33,298 bases of DNA from Paenibacillus agaridevorans. Its GTDB lineage: Bacteria > Bacillota > Bacilli > Paenibacillales > Paenibacillaceae. Made by a program: the position numbers and the translations under genes. Positions 23,232 through 32,645 of the stretch are shown here, piece by piece (position 1 is the stretch's first letter; each line of letters begins with the position of its first letter). The stretch is taken from assembly GCF_003112455.1 (NCBI RefSeq), contig NZ_BDQX01000398.1, positions 45,211-78,508 of the forward strand. Reading direction: 5' to 3'. The notes below the pieces were generated by a model. It worked only from the letters and a program-made list of their open reading frames with translations. It ran no database searches and was not told where the DNA came from.

Positions 23232-25042
23232 AGACGAATCGCGAGCGCGGACGCCGCTATCTCCCAATCGGTTACAAGCTGATGTTGTCTTATCTGGTTT
23301 TTATTATAATTCTCGTATCTCTTAACGGCTACGTCTCGCAATCCATGTACGAGAAGTCGATGAGGAAGCAGACGAGGTCGAACATTCAGGCAACGCTGAT
23401 CCAGATTCGGGACAACGTGGCGTACAAGACAAGCGATATGATTCGAATATCGGGCACGCTGTACGACGATTATACGTTTGTGCAGCATCTAAAGACCGAC
23501 GCGACGGGCGCAGAGAACCATTACCGGATGGAGCAGATTATTTTGCCCAAGCTGGACATCGCGACGAAGTCGATCGGCCTCCATTTGCGTCTGTCCGTCT
23601 ACTTGCGCAACGAAAGCATCAACGAACGTTACGAGAAACGGGACGCGCTTGAGGACTTTAACACGCAGACGTTCGATCTGTACCACTTGCGCCGAATCGA
23701 AAACAAATCTTGGTATAAGGACATTCCGCCCGAACAGTACGGGCAGACGATACAGTGGAAGCAGATCGAGGAAGACGAGCACGACGGAAGGATCTCGATG
23801 ATACGCCGCATCGTCGATATGAGCGATCTGCTGCAAATGAGAGAAGTCGGCGTTATGCGCTTTAGCGTTCGGAAGACGGAGCTGTTCGAAAGCGTCGTCG
23901 ACTCGAAGCTGGGTCCGGGAAGCGAGATTACGGTCAAGGATGAGCAGGGCCGTCTGATCTATGCTTCTGCGGGCAGTCCGAGCGCTTACGGCGCCGCGGC
24001 GCCTTCCGGTCCGAGCAAATACGCGGTGACGAATCCGGGACGGAGCCAGCCGTATTTGACGATTGCCGAGGAGATGCCGAAGCAGCGCTGGAAGATCGAA
24101 GCCCATGTGCCGCTAACGGTCATCGAGCAGGAGGCGGTCCGGGTGCGCGCTTTTATTTTCGCCGTGTGCGTCGTCTGTTTCGTGTTGTTCACTTTTGCGG
24201 GCGTGTTTATATCCCGTTACTTTTCCAAACGAATCATGAAATTTGTTTCGGTGTTAAATGCGTTTCGGGAAGGGGATCTCCACAAGCGGATCGCTTACAG
24301 GGGACGCGACGAATTTTCGCAGATCGCGACGGCGCTTAACGGGATGGGCGAAGATGTGGAGGCGCTGATCAACAAGGTGTACCTGACGCAGCTTCAGAAG
24401 AAGGAAGCCGAGCTCGAGATGCTTCAGACGCAGATCAATCCGCATTTTCTGTATAATACGTTATCCTCCATTAATCGGCTGGCCAAGTTCGGGGAGAACG
24501 AGAAGCTGGAGAAGATGGTCGTGCAGCTTGCGAAGTTTTACCGGCTTACGCTTAATTCCGGCAAGTCATTAATACGCGTCTCGTCGGAGATCGAACAGAC
24601 AGAAGCCTATCTGGATATCCAGAAGGTAAAATACGGCAGCCGTCTCGAAGTTGCATTCGACGTGGATGTCCGCATATGGCCTTTCGAGACGATCAAGCTC
24701 GTGTTGCAGCCTTTCGTCGAGAATGCGCTCAAACACGCGTGGAGCGGCGACCGCATTTACATCCGAATCTCCGTCGCCCTCGAGCAAAACGATCTTGTAT
24801 ATCGGATCATCGACGACGGAATGGGCGTAAGGGCCGATCGGCTTGCCGTCATCGCCTCGATGGAAGCCGAAGGAGAGACGGGCATCGGCATCCGGAACAT
24901 CCATCAGCGCGTGCAGCTTCAATACGGAGAGCGTTACGGCGTAACTTTTTATAGCCGGCTTGGCATCGGGACGACGGTGATGATCCGAATTCCGGCGAGG
25001 AGGCCTGGGCGATCCCCAAGCGAAGAAGAGCCGACCGGCTGA
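23228..25042 (+). CDS. YesM-type sensor histidine kinase
   Basis: A 604-residue membrane kinase. Two helices (about residues 15-35 and 302-325) flank a large extracellular sensor domain; a HAMP linker follows, then the His_kinase domain with phosphoacceptor His406 (QINPHFLYNTLSSINRL) and the ATP-binding N box FVENALKHAW (Asn499), DDGMGVR and GIGIRNIHQRVQLQYG. This group senses sugars or cell-envelope signals and phosphorylates its YesN partner. The GTG start at 23228 overlaps the response regulator stop, giving tight coupling. The gene ends in a hairpin shared with the convergent catalase gene. Confidence 0.93.
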   Translation: MKTNRERGRRYLPIGYKLMLSYLVFIIILVSLNGYVSQSMYEKSMRKQTRSNIQATLIQIRDNVAYKTSDMIRISGTLYDDYTFVQHLKTDATGAENHYRMEQIILPKLDIATKSIGLHLRLSVYLRNESINERYEKRDALEDFNTQTFDLYHLRRIENKSWYKDIPPEQYGQTIQWKQIEEDEHDGRISMIRRIVDMSDLLQMREVGVMRFSVRKTELFESVVDSKLGPGSEITVKDEQGRLIYASAGSPSAYGAAAPSGPSKYAVTNPGRSQPYLTIAEEMPKQRWKIEAHVPLTVIEQEAVRVRAFIFAVCVVCFVLFTFAGVFISRYFSKRIMKFVSVLNAFREGDLHKRIAYRGRDEFSQIATALNGMGEDVEALINKVYLTQLQKKEAELEMLQTQINPHFLYNTLSSINRLAKFGENEKLEKMVVQLAKFYRLTLNSGKSLIRVSSEIEQTEAYLDIQKVKYGSRLEVAFDVDVRIWPFETIKLVLQPFVENALKHAWSGDRIYIRISVALEQNDLVYRIIDDGMGVRADRLAVIASMEAEGETGIGIRNIHQRVQLQYGERYGVTFYSRLGIGTTVMIRIPARRPGRSPSEEEPTG

Positions 25043-25064
25043 AGCTCGAACCGGGCGGCTCTTC
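25025..25064. terminator. convergent bidirectional terminator-like hairpin
   Basis: GAAGAGCCG (25025-25033) pairs with CGGCTCTTC (25056-25064), with an inner CCGG/CCGG pair. The stem includes the kinase stop codon and lies 20 nt from the catalase stop on the other strand. T-runs are short on both sides, so efficiency is uncertain. Confidence 0.5.
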
Positions 25065-25083
25065 TTGCTATTGCTCGTCGGAA

Positions 25084-26694
25084 TCAATAGCCGTCGGTCG
25101 AATGGCCGAGCTCGGCCGCCATTTCCATGCCATCGTTCGCGGCTTTCGTGCCGACATGTCCGTTGCCTGCGCTGCCGGCCGCTGCCAGACCTTCCGCCAC
25201 GCGTCGTCCATAGTCGGCGTCCGCTGCCGTAAAGTGGCTGATCATCGTCTCGCGGATGTGATCGGTGCATGTGCCGAGCGCGTCGACGAGATTCGCAATG
25301 AGATCGTCGCGTTCCCACTGCTCGAGCTTGCGGTAGGTGTCGCCCGCCTGCGCGAAGTTGTTCTCCCGGTCGATCTTCTGCCGCGTCAGCTTGGCATTGT
25401 ACAACGGCTCGTGCGGTTCCCCCGGCCGGTCGGCTTCGGTCAGTCCGCCTAGCGAAGACGGCTCGTAGTTAATATGCGGGTTCTGTCCGGGCGCTACGTC
25501 GACGTAAAACGCCATCTGCCCGTCGCGCTGATTGGTCGCCACGCGTTTTTTCGGCGCATTGATAGGGAGCTGCAAATAGTTGCTGCCTACCCGGTAGCGC
25601 TGCGTATCGGAATACGAGAAGGTACGGCCCTGCAGCATTTTGTCGTCGGAGAAGTCGAGCCCGTCTACGAGTACGCCCGTGCCGAACGCCGCTTGCTCCA
25701 CCTCGGCGAAATAGTTGGCCGGATTGCGGTTAAGCACCATCTTGCCGACGGGGAGCATAGGGAATTGCTCCGGCGGCCACAGCTTTGTATCGTCAAGCGG
25801 GTCGAAATCAAGCTCGGGATGTTCGTCGTCGCTCATCCACTGCACTTGCAGCTCCCACTCCGGGTAATCGCCTTTTTCGATCGCCTCGTACAAATCCTGC
25901 GTGGCATGATTGAAATTCTTCGCTTGAATCTTCTCCGCTTCATCCTGGGTCAGGTTGCGAATGCCCTGCTTCAGCGGCTCCCAATGATATTTGACAAGCA
26001 CGCCCTTGCCTTCGGCATTGACCCATTTGTACGTGTTGACGCCGGAGCCCTGCATCTGCCGGTAATTGGCCGGAACCCCCCAAGGCGAGAACAGGAACGT
26101 GATCATATGAGTCGCTTCCGGCGACTGGGAGACGAAGTCGAAGAACCGCTCCATGCTTTGCACGTTCGTGACGGGATCGGGTTTAAACGCGTGAACCATA
26201 TCCGGGAACTTCATGGCGTCTCTGATAAAGAAGATCTTTAGATTGTTGCCGACGAGATCCCAATTGCCGTCCTCCGTATAAAATTTGACCGCGAAGCCGC
26301 GCGGATCCCGAAGCGTCTCGGGAGAGTGCCCGCCGTGAATGACGGAAGAAAAGCGGACGAAGACAGGCGTCTGCTTGCCGGATTCTTGGAACAGCTTGGC
26401 CCTCGTATATTTCGAAACGGGCTCATCGCCAAGCTTTCCGTACGCTTCGAAGTAGCCGTGAGCGCCGGCGCCTCTGCCATGAACGACCCGTTCCGGCACG
26501 CGCTCGCGGTCGAAATGCGATATTTTTTCGATAAAATGATAGTTCTCCAGCGTTGAAGGTCCTCTGTTGCCGATCGTGCGAATATTCTGGTTGTCTGTAA
26601 TGGGATGCCCTTGGCGATCTGTCAGCGACTGCTCTGCCTCTCCCGGTGCCAGACCGCGGCTTCGCTCGTCCTCGGCGCCTCTTTTGTTGTCCAT
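25084..26694 (-). CDS. haem catalase, KatX-like
   Basis: A 536-residue monofunctional catalase that breaks down hydrogen peroxide. Seen: active-site His72 in ERVVHGRGAGAHGYFEAYG, the RDPRGFAVKFYTEDGNWDLVGNN stretch with the catalytic Asn, and the haem-ligand tyrosine in TFSYSDTQRYRVGSNYLQLP. It resembles Bacillus KatX and related clade 3 enzymes in length (KatX 547) and in the N-terminal extension LTDRQGHPITDNQNIRTIGNRGP. ATG 26694 follows AAGGAGG; a longer frame to 26847 runs through the promoter region and is rejected. A sigma-G-like promoter supports a role in the forespore, protecting the germinating spore. Assignment to KatX rather than a vegetative catalase is likely, not certain. Confidence 0.92.
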   Translation of the reverse strand: MDNKRGAEDERSRGLAPGEAEQSLTDRQGHPITDNQNIRTIGNRGPSTLENYHFIEKISHFDRERVPERVVHGRGAGAHGYFEAYGKLGDEPVSKYTRAKLFQESGKQTPVFVRFSSVIHGGHSPETLRDPRGFAVKFYTEDGNWDLVGNNLKIFFIRDAMKFPDMVHAFKPDPVTNVQSMERFFDFVSQSPEATHMITFLFSPWGVPANYRQMQGSGVNTYKWVNAEGKGVLVKYHWEPLKQGIRNLTQDEAEKIQAKNFNHATQDLYEAIEKGDYPEWELQVQWMSDDEHPELDFDPLDDTKLWPPEQFPMLPVGKMVLNRNPANYFAEVEQAAFGTGVLVDGLDFSDDKMLQGRTFSYSDTQRYRVGSNYLQLPINAPKKRVATNQRDGQMAFYVDVAPGQNPHINYEPSSLGGLTEADRPGEPHEPLYNAKLTRQKIDRENNFAQAGDTYRKLEQWERDDLIANLVDALGTCTDHIRETMISHFTAADADYGRRVAEGLAAAGSAGNGHVGTKAANDGMEMAAELGHSTDGY

Positions 26695-26738
26695 GAGATT
26701 GTCTGCCTCCTTGGGCTGATGTGGTAATGTTTCCCGTG

Positions 26739-26768
26739 TAGTATGTTGCGGCGGTGGAATGAATATGC
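26739..26768 (-). promoter_or_regulatory. candidate sigma-G promoter of the catalase gene
   Basis: On the minus strand GCATA (26764-26768) and CATACTA (26739-26745) are separated by 18 nt. This fits the forespore sigma-G pattern (GHATR, 17-18 nt, CATNHTA). The start would fall near 26732, about 38 nt before ATG 26694, leaving room for the AAGGAGG site. Confidence 0.5.
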
Positions 26769-26799
26769 GAAAAGCAAGTATGAAATACGATGCCAACCC

Positions 26800-26827
26800 G
26801 TTACAAAATCCCTGATTGTGGTATGAT
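26800..26827 (+). promoter_or_regulatory. extended -10 promoter for the TPR/kinase operon
   Basis: TATGAT (26822-26827) is preceded by TGG, giving an extended -10 (TGnTATGAT). GTTACA (26800-26805) is a weak -35 at 16 nt. It lies about 50 nt before the TPR gene and back-to-back with the catalase promoter. Confidence 0.45.
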
Positions 26828-26877
26828 GGAACGAGATTATTTGTCATTGATATCGATCGTTATGGGGGAACGAATTC

Positions 26878-27549
26878 ATGTTCAAGCTGACCTTTTTATT
26901 CCTGTGGTTGTCCTGGCTGCTTGGCAACCCGTTTTTTGCCATCATTCTGTTGCTGTTTATTTTGTATGTCATAGACCGCAGATTCGTAGGTTTGTCTCCC
27001 AGTCTGCTGGCGCCGCTTAAGCGCAACTCGCGAATCCGCAAGTTAAGGAACATAATGACGGCTTCTCCAAATGACGTGTCCGCGAAGCAAGAGCTTGCCC
27101 GGCTGCTCATCGACAAAAAGAAATACGGAGAAGCGATTCGTTTGCTGGAGCCGCTCAAAAGGGTCCTGGAGGATTCGGCGGAATATTGGGCCGATCTGGG
27201 GCTGGCGCTGGCGGCCGAAGGCAATAAGGCGGAGGGAGAAGCGGCCCTGTTGCGCGCGCTCGAGATTAATTCGAGGGTCAAATACGGCACGCCCTATTTG
27301 AGGCTTGCGGCGATGAGCGCGGACAGCGGCGATCAAGAGAAGGCTCTTCGCTATTTGCGTGCGTTCCAGGACATCCATTCTTCCTCGTGCGAATCTTACT
27401 ACCGGCTTGCTGAGGTCTACAAACGGATGGGGAAGGAAGCGGAGGCAAAGAGCTCGGCGGAGGAAGGGCTGCGCGTCTATCGTTCCTTGCCTAAGTACAG
27501 GAAACGCGCGGAGCGCGGCTGGGCACTGCGGCTGCTGCTCAAAAAATAA
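26878..27549 (+). CDS. membrane-anchored TPR protein
   Basis: A 223-residue protein. The first 33 residues are one or two hydrophobic helices (LTFLFLWLSWLLGNPFFAIILLLFILYVI), then a basic linker and tetratricopeptide repeats: DVSAKQELARLLIDKKKYGEAIRLLEPL, SAEYWADLGLALAAEGNKAEGEAALLRAL and SCESYYRLAEVYKRMGKEAEAKSSAEEGL. TPRs usually bind partner proteins. ATG 26878 follows GGGGGA. It lies only 14 nt upstream of an orphan histidine kinase and may be its accessory protein; this is inference. I do not recognise it as a named family. Confidence 0.8.
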   Translation: MFKLTFLFLWLSWLLGNPFFAIILLLFILYVIDRRFVGLSPSLLAPLKRNSRIRKLRNIMTASPNDVSAKQELARLLIDKKKYGEAIRLLEPLKRVLEDSAEYWADLGLALAAEGNKAEGEAALLRALEINSRVKYGTPYLRLAAMSADSGDQEKALRYLRAFQDIHSSSCESYYRLAEVYKRMGKEAEAKSSAEEGLRVYRSLPKYRKRAERGWALRLLLKK

Positions 27550-27563
27550 GGTAAAGGGGCAAG

Positions 27564-29321
27564 ATGCAACACATGCAACGCAATCTATGGCTGATCGCAA
27601 TCGGCGTCATCGTTACGCTCATATTAGTTAATAACACAGTCTACTACTTCTTGACCAAATCAACTTTGGAAGAAAGTCATAGGGAAGAGCTGCTGACGCT
27701 TGCGAGTCAGATCGAAATCGCCGTCGAGCAGTCTCGCATGGGCGCCGAGCATTATGAGGACCAGATCGGCAGGGAGCTTCGCGCGGCATCCATTGCCGCC
27801 CAATACGCCCTTGACCCTGATGTGGAAAAGGTTACATCGGAGCAGCTTCAGGAGCTGAGCAGGAAGCTGGACATCGCCCATATTACGCTGCTGAAGCAAA
27901 CAGGCGATGATATTGTGCTGCACCGCTCATCCGATGGTTCGCAAATTGGAAAGAGCACGAAGAGCTGGGATCCCTGGCATCAGGTATTCAAGCAGCTGTT
28001 CGCGAAGGAAGTCGTTAAGGAAGAATGGCTCGGGCAGTCCATGGAGAACTTCTGGAGCGGTCCGTTCGAGGTATCCTCCACGGAGCTGGACAAAGTTTAC
28101 AAGTGGGGCTACTATTACGACGGAACAACAAATTATATTACCGATCCCTACGTCAGCTTTGCGAGGCTTGACGAGTACAACCGGATTACGGGGGCAGAAC
28201 GTCTGATCTCCGAGCTGGAGAACAGAAGCGACTCCATTATGGAGATTGCGGCGATCAATCCGGCAACCTTTCCGGACGGGATCTGGACGCCTACGGAGAA
28301 CGGCGAGGAGCAGGAGCATCATGTGCAGCGTCCCGTCATCTATGGCGATTATACGATTAAGCTGGATCGCGACGTCGAATACGTACGCCGTGCTTACCAG
28401 GAGCACGAAGTGCTCACGCTGGAGGAAAAGGCGGGGGGCAAGTCGGTCTATAAGCTGTTTATCCCCGTATTCGTAAAAGACAAAGGGATCAGCATTACGG
28501 ACGAATACGGCAAGCAGTTGGACAGCTACGTGCTGACGATCGCTTCGGATTACGAGGTTATTAAAAGCAAACTGGACAACCAATTTCTAAATCTGGGTCT
28601 TATCATTGTTTTATTGTCGATCGTTAGCCTGGCGATTGCCTATACCGCTCTCCGCTATTACAAATATACCCGCGAAAAAGCAGTACAAGTCGCCCAGGAG
28701 ACGTACGTGGAAGAGATCAACAGCTTGTTCCACTCCGTCAAAGCCCAGCGGCACGATTTCCTGAACCATGTCCAGACGATCAGGGCGCTTGCGGAGCTTA
28801 ACAAATATCAGGAGCTTGTAGCCTACACCAAAGAATTGACCAGCGATATCCGCTCCGTCAACGATTATATCAATATCGGCAATCCGGCGATCGCGGCGCT
28901 TATCCGTTCCAAAATCTCGCAGGCGGAGAGCTACCGGATCACATTGGAATGCAGCGTAAGCGGTCTTGATCTTCAGGACATGGGGGCCAAGACGCTGGAT
29001 ATGAATCGGGTACTGGGCAATCTTATCGACAATGCCTTTGACGAAGTGCTGAAATACGACGAAAGCATCCGAGAGGTAGAGCTTGCCGTCGCGCAAAGGG
29101 GGCACGCGCTGGAGATCATTATTACCAATACCTGTCTTAATGCCGAGGAGCTCGTTCAGAAGCCGTTGTTTAAAGCAGGCTTCTCCACGAAGCAGGATGA
29201 TCATCAAGGACTCGGTTTGTCGATCGTCAAATCGATTGCGGAACGATACAAGGGCAAAGTCACCGTATTTGCGACAAGCCCGGATAAGCTGACTTTATCC
29301 GTGTATATTCCGCTCTCATAG
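27564..29321 (+). CDS. Spo0B/CitA-type sensor histidine kinase, no partner nearby
   Basis: A 585-residue membrane kinase. Helix 1 (residues 8-30) and helix 2 (about 343-366) bound an extracellular sensor of roughly 300 residues. The catalytic part has the phosphoacceptor His397 in QRHDFLNHVQTI, typical of Spo0B/CitA-like dimerisation domains, the N box NLIDNAFDEV (Asn490) and the G box GLGLSIVKSIAERYKG. No response regulator is adjacent, so it is an orphan, possibly feeding a phosphorelay. It is co-transcribed with the TPR protein. The start at 27564 has only GGGG before it; ATG 27573 is another possibility. Confidence 0.88.
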   Translation: MQHMQRNLWLIAIGVIVTLILVNNTVYYFLTKSTLEESHREELLTLASQIEIAVEQSRMGAEHYEDQIGRELRAASIAAQYALDPDVEKVTSEQLQELSRKLDIAHITLLKQTGDDIVLHRSSDGSQIGKSTKSWDPWHQVFKQLFAKEVVKEEWLGQSMENFWSGPFEVSSTELDKVYKWGYYYDGTTNYITDPYVSFARLDEYNRITGAERLISELENRSDSIMEIAAINPATFPDGIWTPTENGEEQEHHVQRPVIYGDYTIKLDRDVEYVRRAYQEHEVLTLEEKAGGKSVYKLFIPVFVKDKGISITDEYGKQLDSYVLTIASDYEVIKSKLDNQFLNLGLIIVLLSIVSLAIAYTALRYYKYTREKAVQVAQETYVEEINSLFHSVKAQRHDFLNHVQTIRALAELNKYQELVAYTKELTSDIRSVNDYINIGNPAIAALIRSKISQAESYRITLECSVSGLDLQDMGAKTLDMNRVLGNLIDNAFDEVLKYDESIREVELAVAQRGHALEIIITNTCLNAEELVQKPLFKAGFSTKQDDHQGLGLSIVKSIAERYKGKVTVFATSPDKLTLSVYIPLS

Positions 29322-29351
29322 TTAAATGCAAAAGAATGGAGATAAAGAATC

Positions 29352-30908
29352 ATGAGTTTGTTGACGGTTGAGCAATTATCGCATACGTTTGGCGATCGGG
29401 TATTGTTTAGAAACGTTTCCTTCCGATTGTTGGAGGGGGAGCATGTCGGGCTGGTAGGCGCAAACGGCACAGGGAAGTCTACCCTTATGAATATTTTGAC
29501 GGGGAAGCTGCTCAAGGACGAAGGCAAGGTCGAATGGACGCCACGCGTTCAATACGGTTATTTGGACCAACATACGAAGCTCGAAGCGGGCAAGACCATC
29601 CGTGACGTGTTGAAGGACGCCTTTGCTCCTTTGCTCGTGCTGGAAAACGAGCTGAATGAAATTACGTTGCAGATGGGCGACGCGGACCCGGATACGCTGG
29701 AGCAGCTATTGATTCGGATGGGAGAGATTCAAGAGGAGCTTGAAATCGGCGATTTCTATCTCATTGACGTTAAAGTCGACGAGATGGCCAACGGTTTAGG
29801 CCTTACCGCGATCGGACTCGACCGCGATGTGACGGCGTTAAGCGGCGGACAACGGACGAAGGTGCTGCTCGCCAAGCTTTTGCTGGAGAAGCCCGGCGTG
29901 TTATTGCTGGACGAGCCTACAAACTATTTGGATGACGAGCATATTAACTGGCTTACGAATTATTTAAGAAATTATCCGCACGCGTTTATTCTGATTTCCC
30001 ATGAGACGTCCTTCATGAATCAGGTCGTGGGCGTGATCTATCATCTCGAATTCACGAAATTGACGCGTTACTCGGCCAATTACGATAAGTTCCTGGAGAT
30101 GGCCGAACTGAACAAATCGCAGCATATCGACGCCTACGAGAAACAACAGGAATATATTAAAAAACAAGAAGAGTTTATTCAGAAAAACAAAGCGCGCGCT
30201 TCGACCTCGGGGCGGGCAAAAAGCCGGGAAAAGCAGCTTGACCGCATTGACCGGATCGACAAGCCGGAGGAAGCGGCAAGACCGACTTTTAACTTCAAAG
30301 AATCCAGAACGAGCGGCAAAACCGTATTCGAAGCGGAGGGAATGGTCATCGGCTACAATAAGCCGCTGCTTCCCAAAATGGATATGGTCATCGAGCGGGG
30401 CGATAAGATTGCAATCGTAGGTTGCAACGGAGTAGGGAAGTCTACGCTCCTTAAAACGATTCTGGGAGTCGTTGCTCCTCTGGATGGCAAAACGTATTTG
30501 GGCGATTATTTATCCCCCGCTTACTTCGAACAGGAAGCCAAGGCTCCCACGATGACTCCGCTGGAAGACGTATGGGACGAGTTCTCTTCGATGAGCCAGC
30601 ATGAGGTTCGGGCAGCATTAGCTCGTTGCGGTTTAAAAAATGAACATATTACGCGGTCCCTTAATCAGCTTAGCGGCGGCGAACAAGCCAAGGTTCGTCT
30701 TTGCAAGCTGATGATGCGGGAAAGCAATTGGATCCTGTTCGACGAGCCGACCAACCACTTGGACGTTTATGCCAAAGCCGAATTGAAACGGGCTTTGCAA
30801 GCTTACAAGGGTTCGGTCGTTCTTGTGTCCCACGAACCCGAATTTTACGAGGACTGGGTAACCAAGATTTGGGATGTGGAAGCATGGTCGATGCAAAGCG
30901 TGGGGTGA
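29352..30908 (+). CDS. ABC-F ATPase (YfmM-like)
   Basis: A 518-residue protein, the same length as Bacillus YfmM, with no membrane segment. Two ATP-binding cassettes: Walker A GANGTGKST (36-44) and GCNGVGKST (357-365), signatures LSGGQ and LSGGE, Walker B LLLLDEPTN and ILFDEPTN. A charged linker (about 255-320; KNKARASTSGRAKSREKQLDRIDRID) joins them, as in ribosome-acting ABC-F factors. Such proteins bind the ribosomal E site to rescue or protect translation; some give antibiotic resistance, which is not predicted here. It lies 30 nt after the kinase gene, and a strong terminator follows. Confidence 0.92.
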   Translation: MSLLTVEQLSHTFGDRVLFRNVSFRLLEGEHVGLVGANGTGKSTLMNILTGKLLKDEGKVEWTPRVQYGYLDQHTKLEAGKTIRDVLKDAFAPLLVLENELNEITLQMGDADPDTLEQLLIRMGEIQEELEIGDFYLIDVKVDEMANGLGLTAIGLDRDVTALSGGQRTKVLLAKLLLEKPGVLLLDEPTNYLDDEHINWLTNYLRNYPHAFILISHETSFMNQVVGVIYHLEFTKLTRYSANYDKFLEMAELNKSQHIDAYEKQQEYIKKQEEFIQKNKARASTSGRAKSREKQLDRIDRIDKPEEAARPTFNFKESRTSGKTVFEAEGMVIGYNKPLLPKMDMVIERGDKIAIVGCNGVGKSTLLKTILGVVAPLDGKTYLGDYLSPAYFEQEAKAPTMTPLEDVWDEFSSMSQHEVRAALARCGLKNEHITRSLNQLSGGEQAKVRLCKLMMRESNWILFDEPTNHLDVYAKAELKRALQAYKGSVVLVSHEPEFYEDWVTKIWDVEAWSMQSVG

Positions 30909-30947
30909 TAGAGAGAAGCTTTTAAGCGAAATCGACGATTTAACAGG

Positions 30948-30989
30948 AACGCCATCCTGCGGCTCGCGTCGCCGGGATGGCGTTTTTTT
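30948..30989 (+). terminator. intrinsic terminator after the ABC-F gene
   Basis: ACGCCATCC (30949-30957) pairs with GGATGGCGT (30975-30983), followed by seven T. The inner loop is GC-rich and can fold further. The T-run leads straight into the next promoter. Confidence 0.88.
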
Positions 30990-30990
30990 G

Positions 30991-30999
30991 TGTTATAAT
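30991..30999 (+). promoter_or_regulatory. extended -10 promoter of the SWIM operon
   Basis: TGTTATAAT is a perfect extended -10 box (TGnTATAAT) directly after the terminator T-run. No -35 is needed for such a box, and none is seen (the position holds terminator stem). It lies 44 nt before ATG 31044. Confidence 0.6.
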
Positions 31000-31043
31000 G
31001 GAAAGAATGCAAAGAACGGATGAGAGGCGGGTGGAAGACTGCA

Positions 31044-32645
31044 ATGCGTGTATTCGACGACAAAATGTTAACGGCGCTCGAAGGACAAATGGGCGAAAAC
31101 ATAGAAGGCATCATGATCAAGCGCGGCTGGCAGTACTTCAAAAACGGCTACGTTCAAAGCGCGAAGGAAACGACGAGCGACATTTTGACGGGCATCGTCC
31201 AAGGGACCGAGCTGTATGCGGTCGTCATCGACGCCGAACAGTTCCGCTACAGCAAGTGCACCTGTCCGTACGGCGATTATTGCAAGCACATGGTTGCCGT
31301 CTACTTCTATTATGTGGCGTTTCGGGAAGGAGAAGAAGCCGCAGAGGCTTCGTACTTCAGACTGCTCGGATTGGCTCCCGCGAGCAAGCTCGTGAAGCCG
31401 GAGAAGAAGGAGGAATCCGGTCAATTGGCCTTGTTCGAAGTCGGCGTCGGCAATCCGGGTCCTTCCGGTTCGCCAGAGGAGTGGTTCTCCTGGATGGAGG
31501 CCGAGTACGGCGAATCGTTCAGGAAATGCCGGCATTCGCTGCATGCCCTGCAGCCCGTCTTGTCGGCGCTCAAGGGGACGTCGAGGGAATGGGAAAAGCC
31601 TATGCAGCGATTGCACTGGCTGGCGTCCATTGCCTTTACGCTGGAGCAAGCGGAGCGGGCCATCCTGACCGTGGACAGCTTTAGCCGCTATTATCACGAG
31701 ATGTCGTTCTTGCGTATGGCAGAGCCTTGGCTGGAGCATGGTTTCTCCTTGTTGTCGGAGCTTGAACCCCTTGAGATGGGCGAGGCGGAGCTGCATTGGG
31801 CCGAGGCGCTTACGGAACGGGCGAAGCATAGGGCGATGATTGCCGAGCGCCAGTTATTCGATTGGCCGATGCTGTATCTGGCATATTGCGAAGTGATGTC
31901 GCGGCGCAGGGACTGGTTCGATCGGGAGTTGGCGGCGTTGCTTGCGGCAGCGGAGCGCAAGGAACCCCAGAACGACGATTCGTTTCTGCATGCGGCGGCG
32001 GGCATGTTCTACTTTCTGGACGGGGATGACGATGCGGCCATCGCGCAATTTTCGCAAAGCGCCTTCGAACGGACGCAAAAGCTTATCTATCCCTGCGTGG
32101 CTCAGCGGATGGAAGCCGGCAAGTGGGAAGCCGCGAAGCAATGGATGGCGTATTTGTTCGAGCGCGTGCATGCCGCCAGAAATGCTCGCAATATCGGCCC
32201 ATTTATGACTCTGTGCCGCCGCGCGGACGAGGATCGGCCGCAGGAGGAAATCTGGGCGTCTTATATGATCGGGCTGTTGCCATACTCCTTCGGGGATCTC
32301 TCCGAGCATTGGCTTAACGTCAAGCGTTATGAGGATTGGGCCGATCTCCAGATGCTCGTCGGAGCAAAGATGGAGGAGCTGGATGCGGCGGCGCTGCGCG
32401 AGGTTGCCAAGCAATCGCCGGAATCGCTGCTGCCGATCTATCATCAATCCATCGAAGCGAATATCGCCACGAGAAATCGGCAGGGCTACCGGATAGCCGT
32501 CAAACAGCTTAAAAAGCTGGAGAAGTTGTACAAGGGACTGAAGGATGCAGAGCGTTGGGATTTGTACGTGGCAAGCATTATGGGGAAATACCAACGGCTC
32601 AGGGCGCTGCAGGAAGAGCTGTGGAAAGGGAAAATCGGCGTATGA
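31044..32645 (+). CDS. SWIM zinc-finger protein
   Basis: A 533-residue protein with an N-terminal SWIM finger: Cys72-x-Cys74 (CTCPYG) and Cys80-x-His82 (CKH), CxCx5CxH. The rest is helical with repeated leucine/alanine-rich helices. SWIM fingers bind DNA or proteins, often in partnership with a SWI2/SNF2-type ATPase. The next gene begins at the ATGA overlap (32642-32645) and is probably that ATPase. ATG 31044 was preferred because a GGTGG site precedes it; ATG 31020 is a longer alternative without a ribosome site. DNA repair or chromatin-like remodelling is family-level inference. Confidence 0.88.
   Translation: MRVFDDKMLTALEGQMGENIEGIMIKRGWQYFKNGYVQSAKETTSDILTGIVQGTELYAVVIDAEQFRYSKCTCPYGDYCKHMVAVYFYYVAFREGEEAAEASYFRLLGLAPASKLVKPEKKEESGQLALFEVGVGNPGPSGSPEEWFSWMEAEYGESFRKCRHSLHALQPVLSALKGTSREWEKPMQRLHWLASIAFTLEQAERAILTVDSFSRYYHEMSFLRMAEPWLEHGFSLLSELEPLEMGEAELHWAEALTERAKHRAMIAERQLFDWPMLYLAYCEVMSRRRDWFDRELAALLAAAERKEPQNDDSFLHAAAGMFYFLDGDDDAAIAQFSQSAFERTQKLIYPCVAQRMEAGKWEAAKQWMAYLFERVHAARNARNIGPFMTLCRRADEDRPQEEIWASYMIGLLPYSFGDLSEHWLNVKRYEDWADLQMLVGAKMEELDAAALREVAKQSPESLLPIYHQSIEANIATRNRQGYRIAVKQLKKLEKLYKGLKDAERWDLYVASIMGKYQRLRALQEELWKGKIGV

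Noticed and set aside
29352..30908. Antibiotic-resistance ABC-F protein
   Set aside because: Length and sequence fit the housekeeping YfmM group; nothing in the linker points to a specific drug-protection role.
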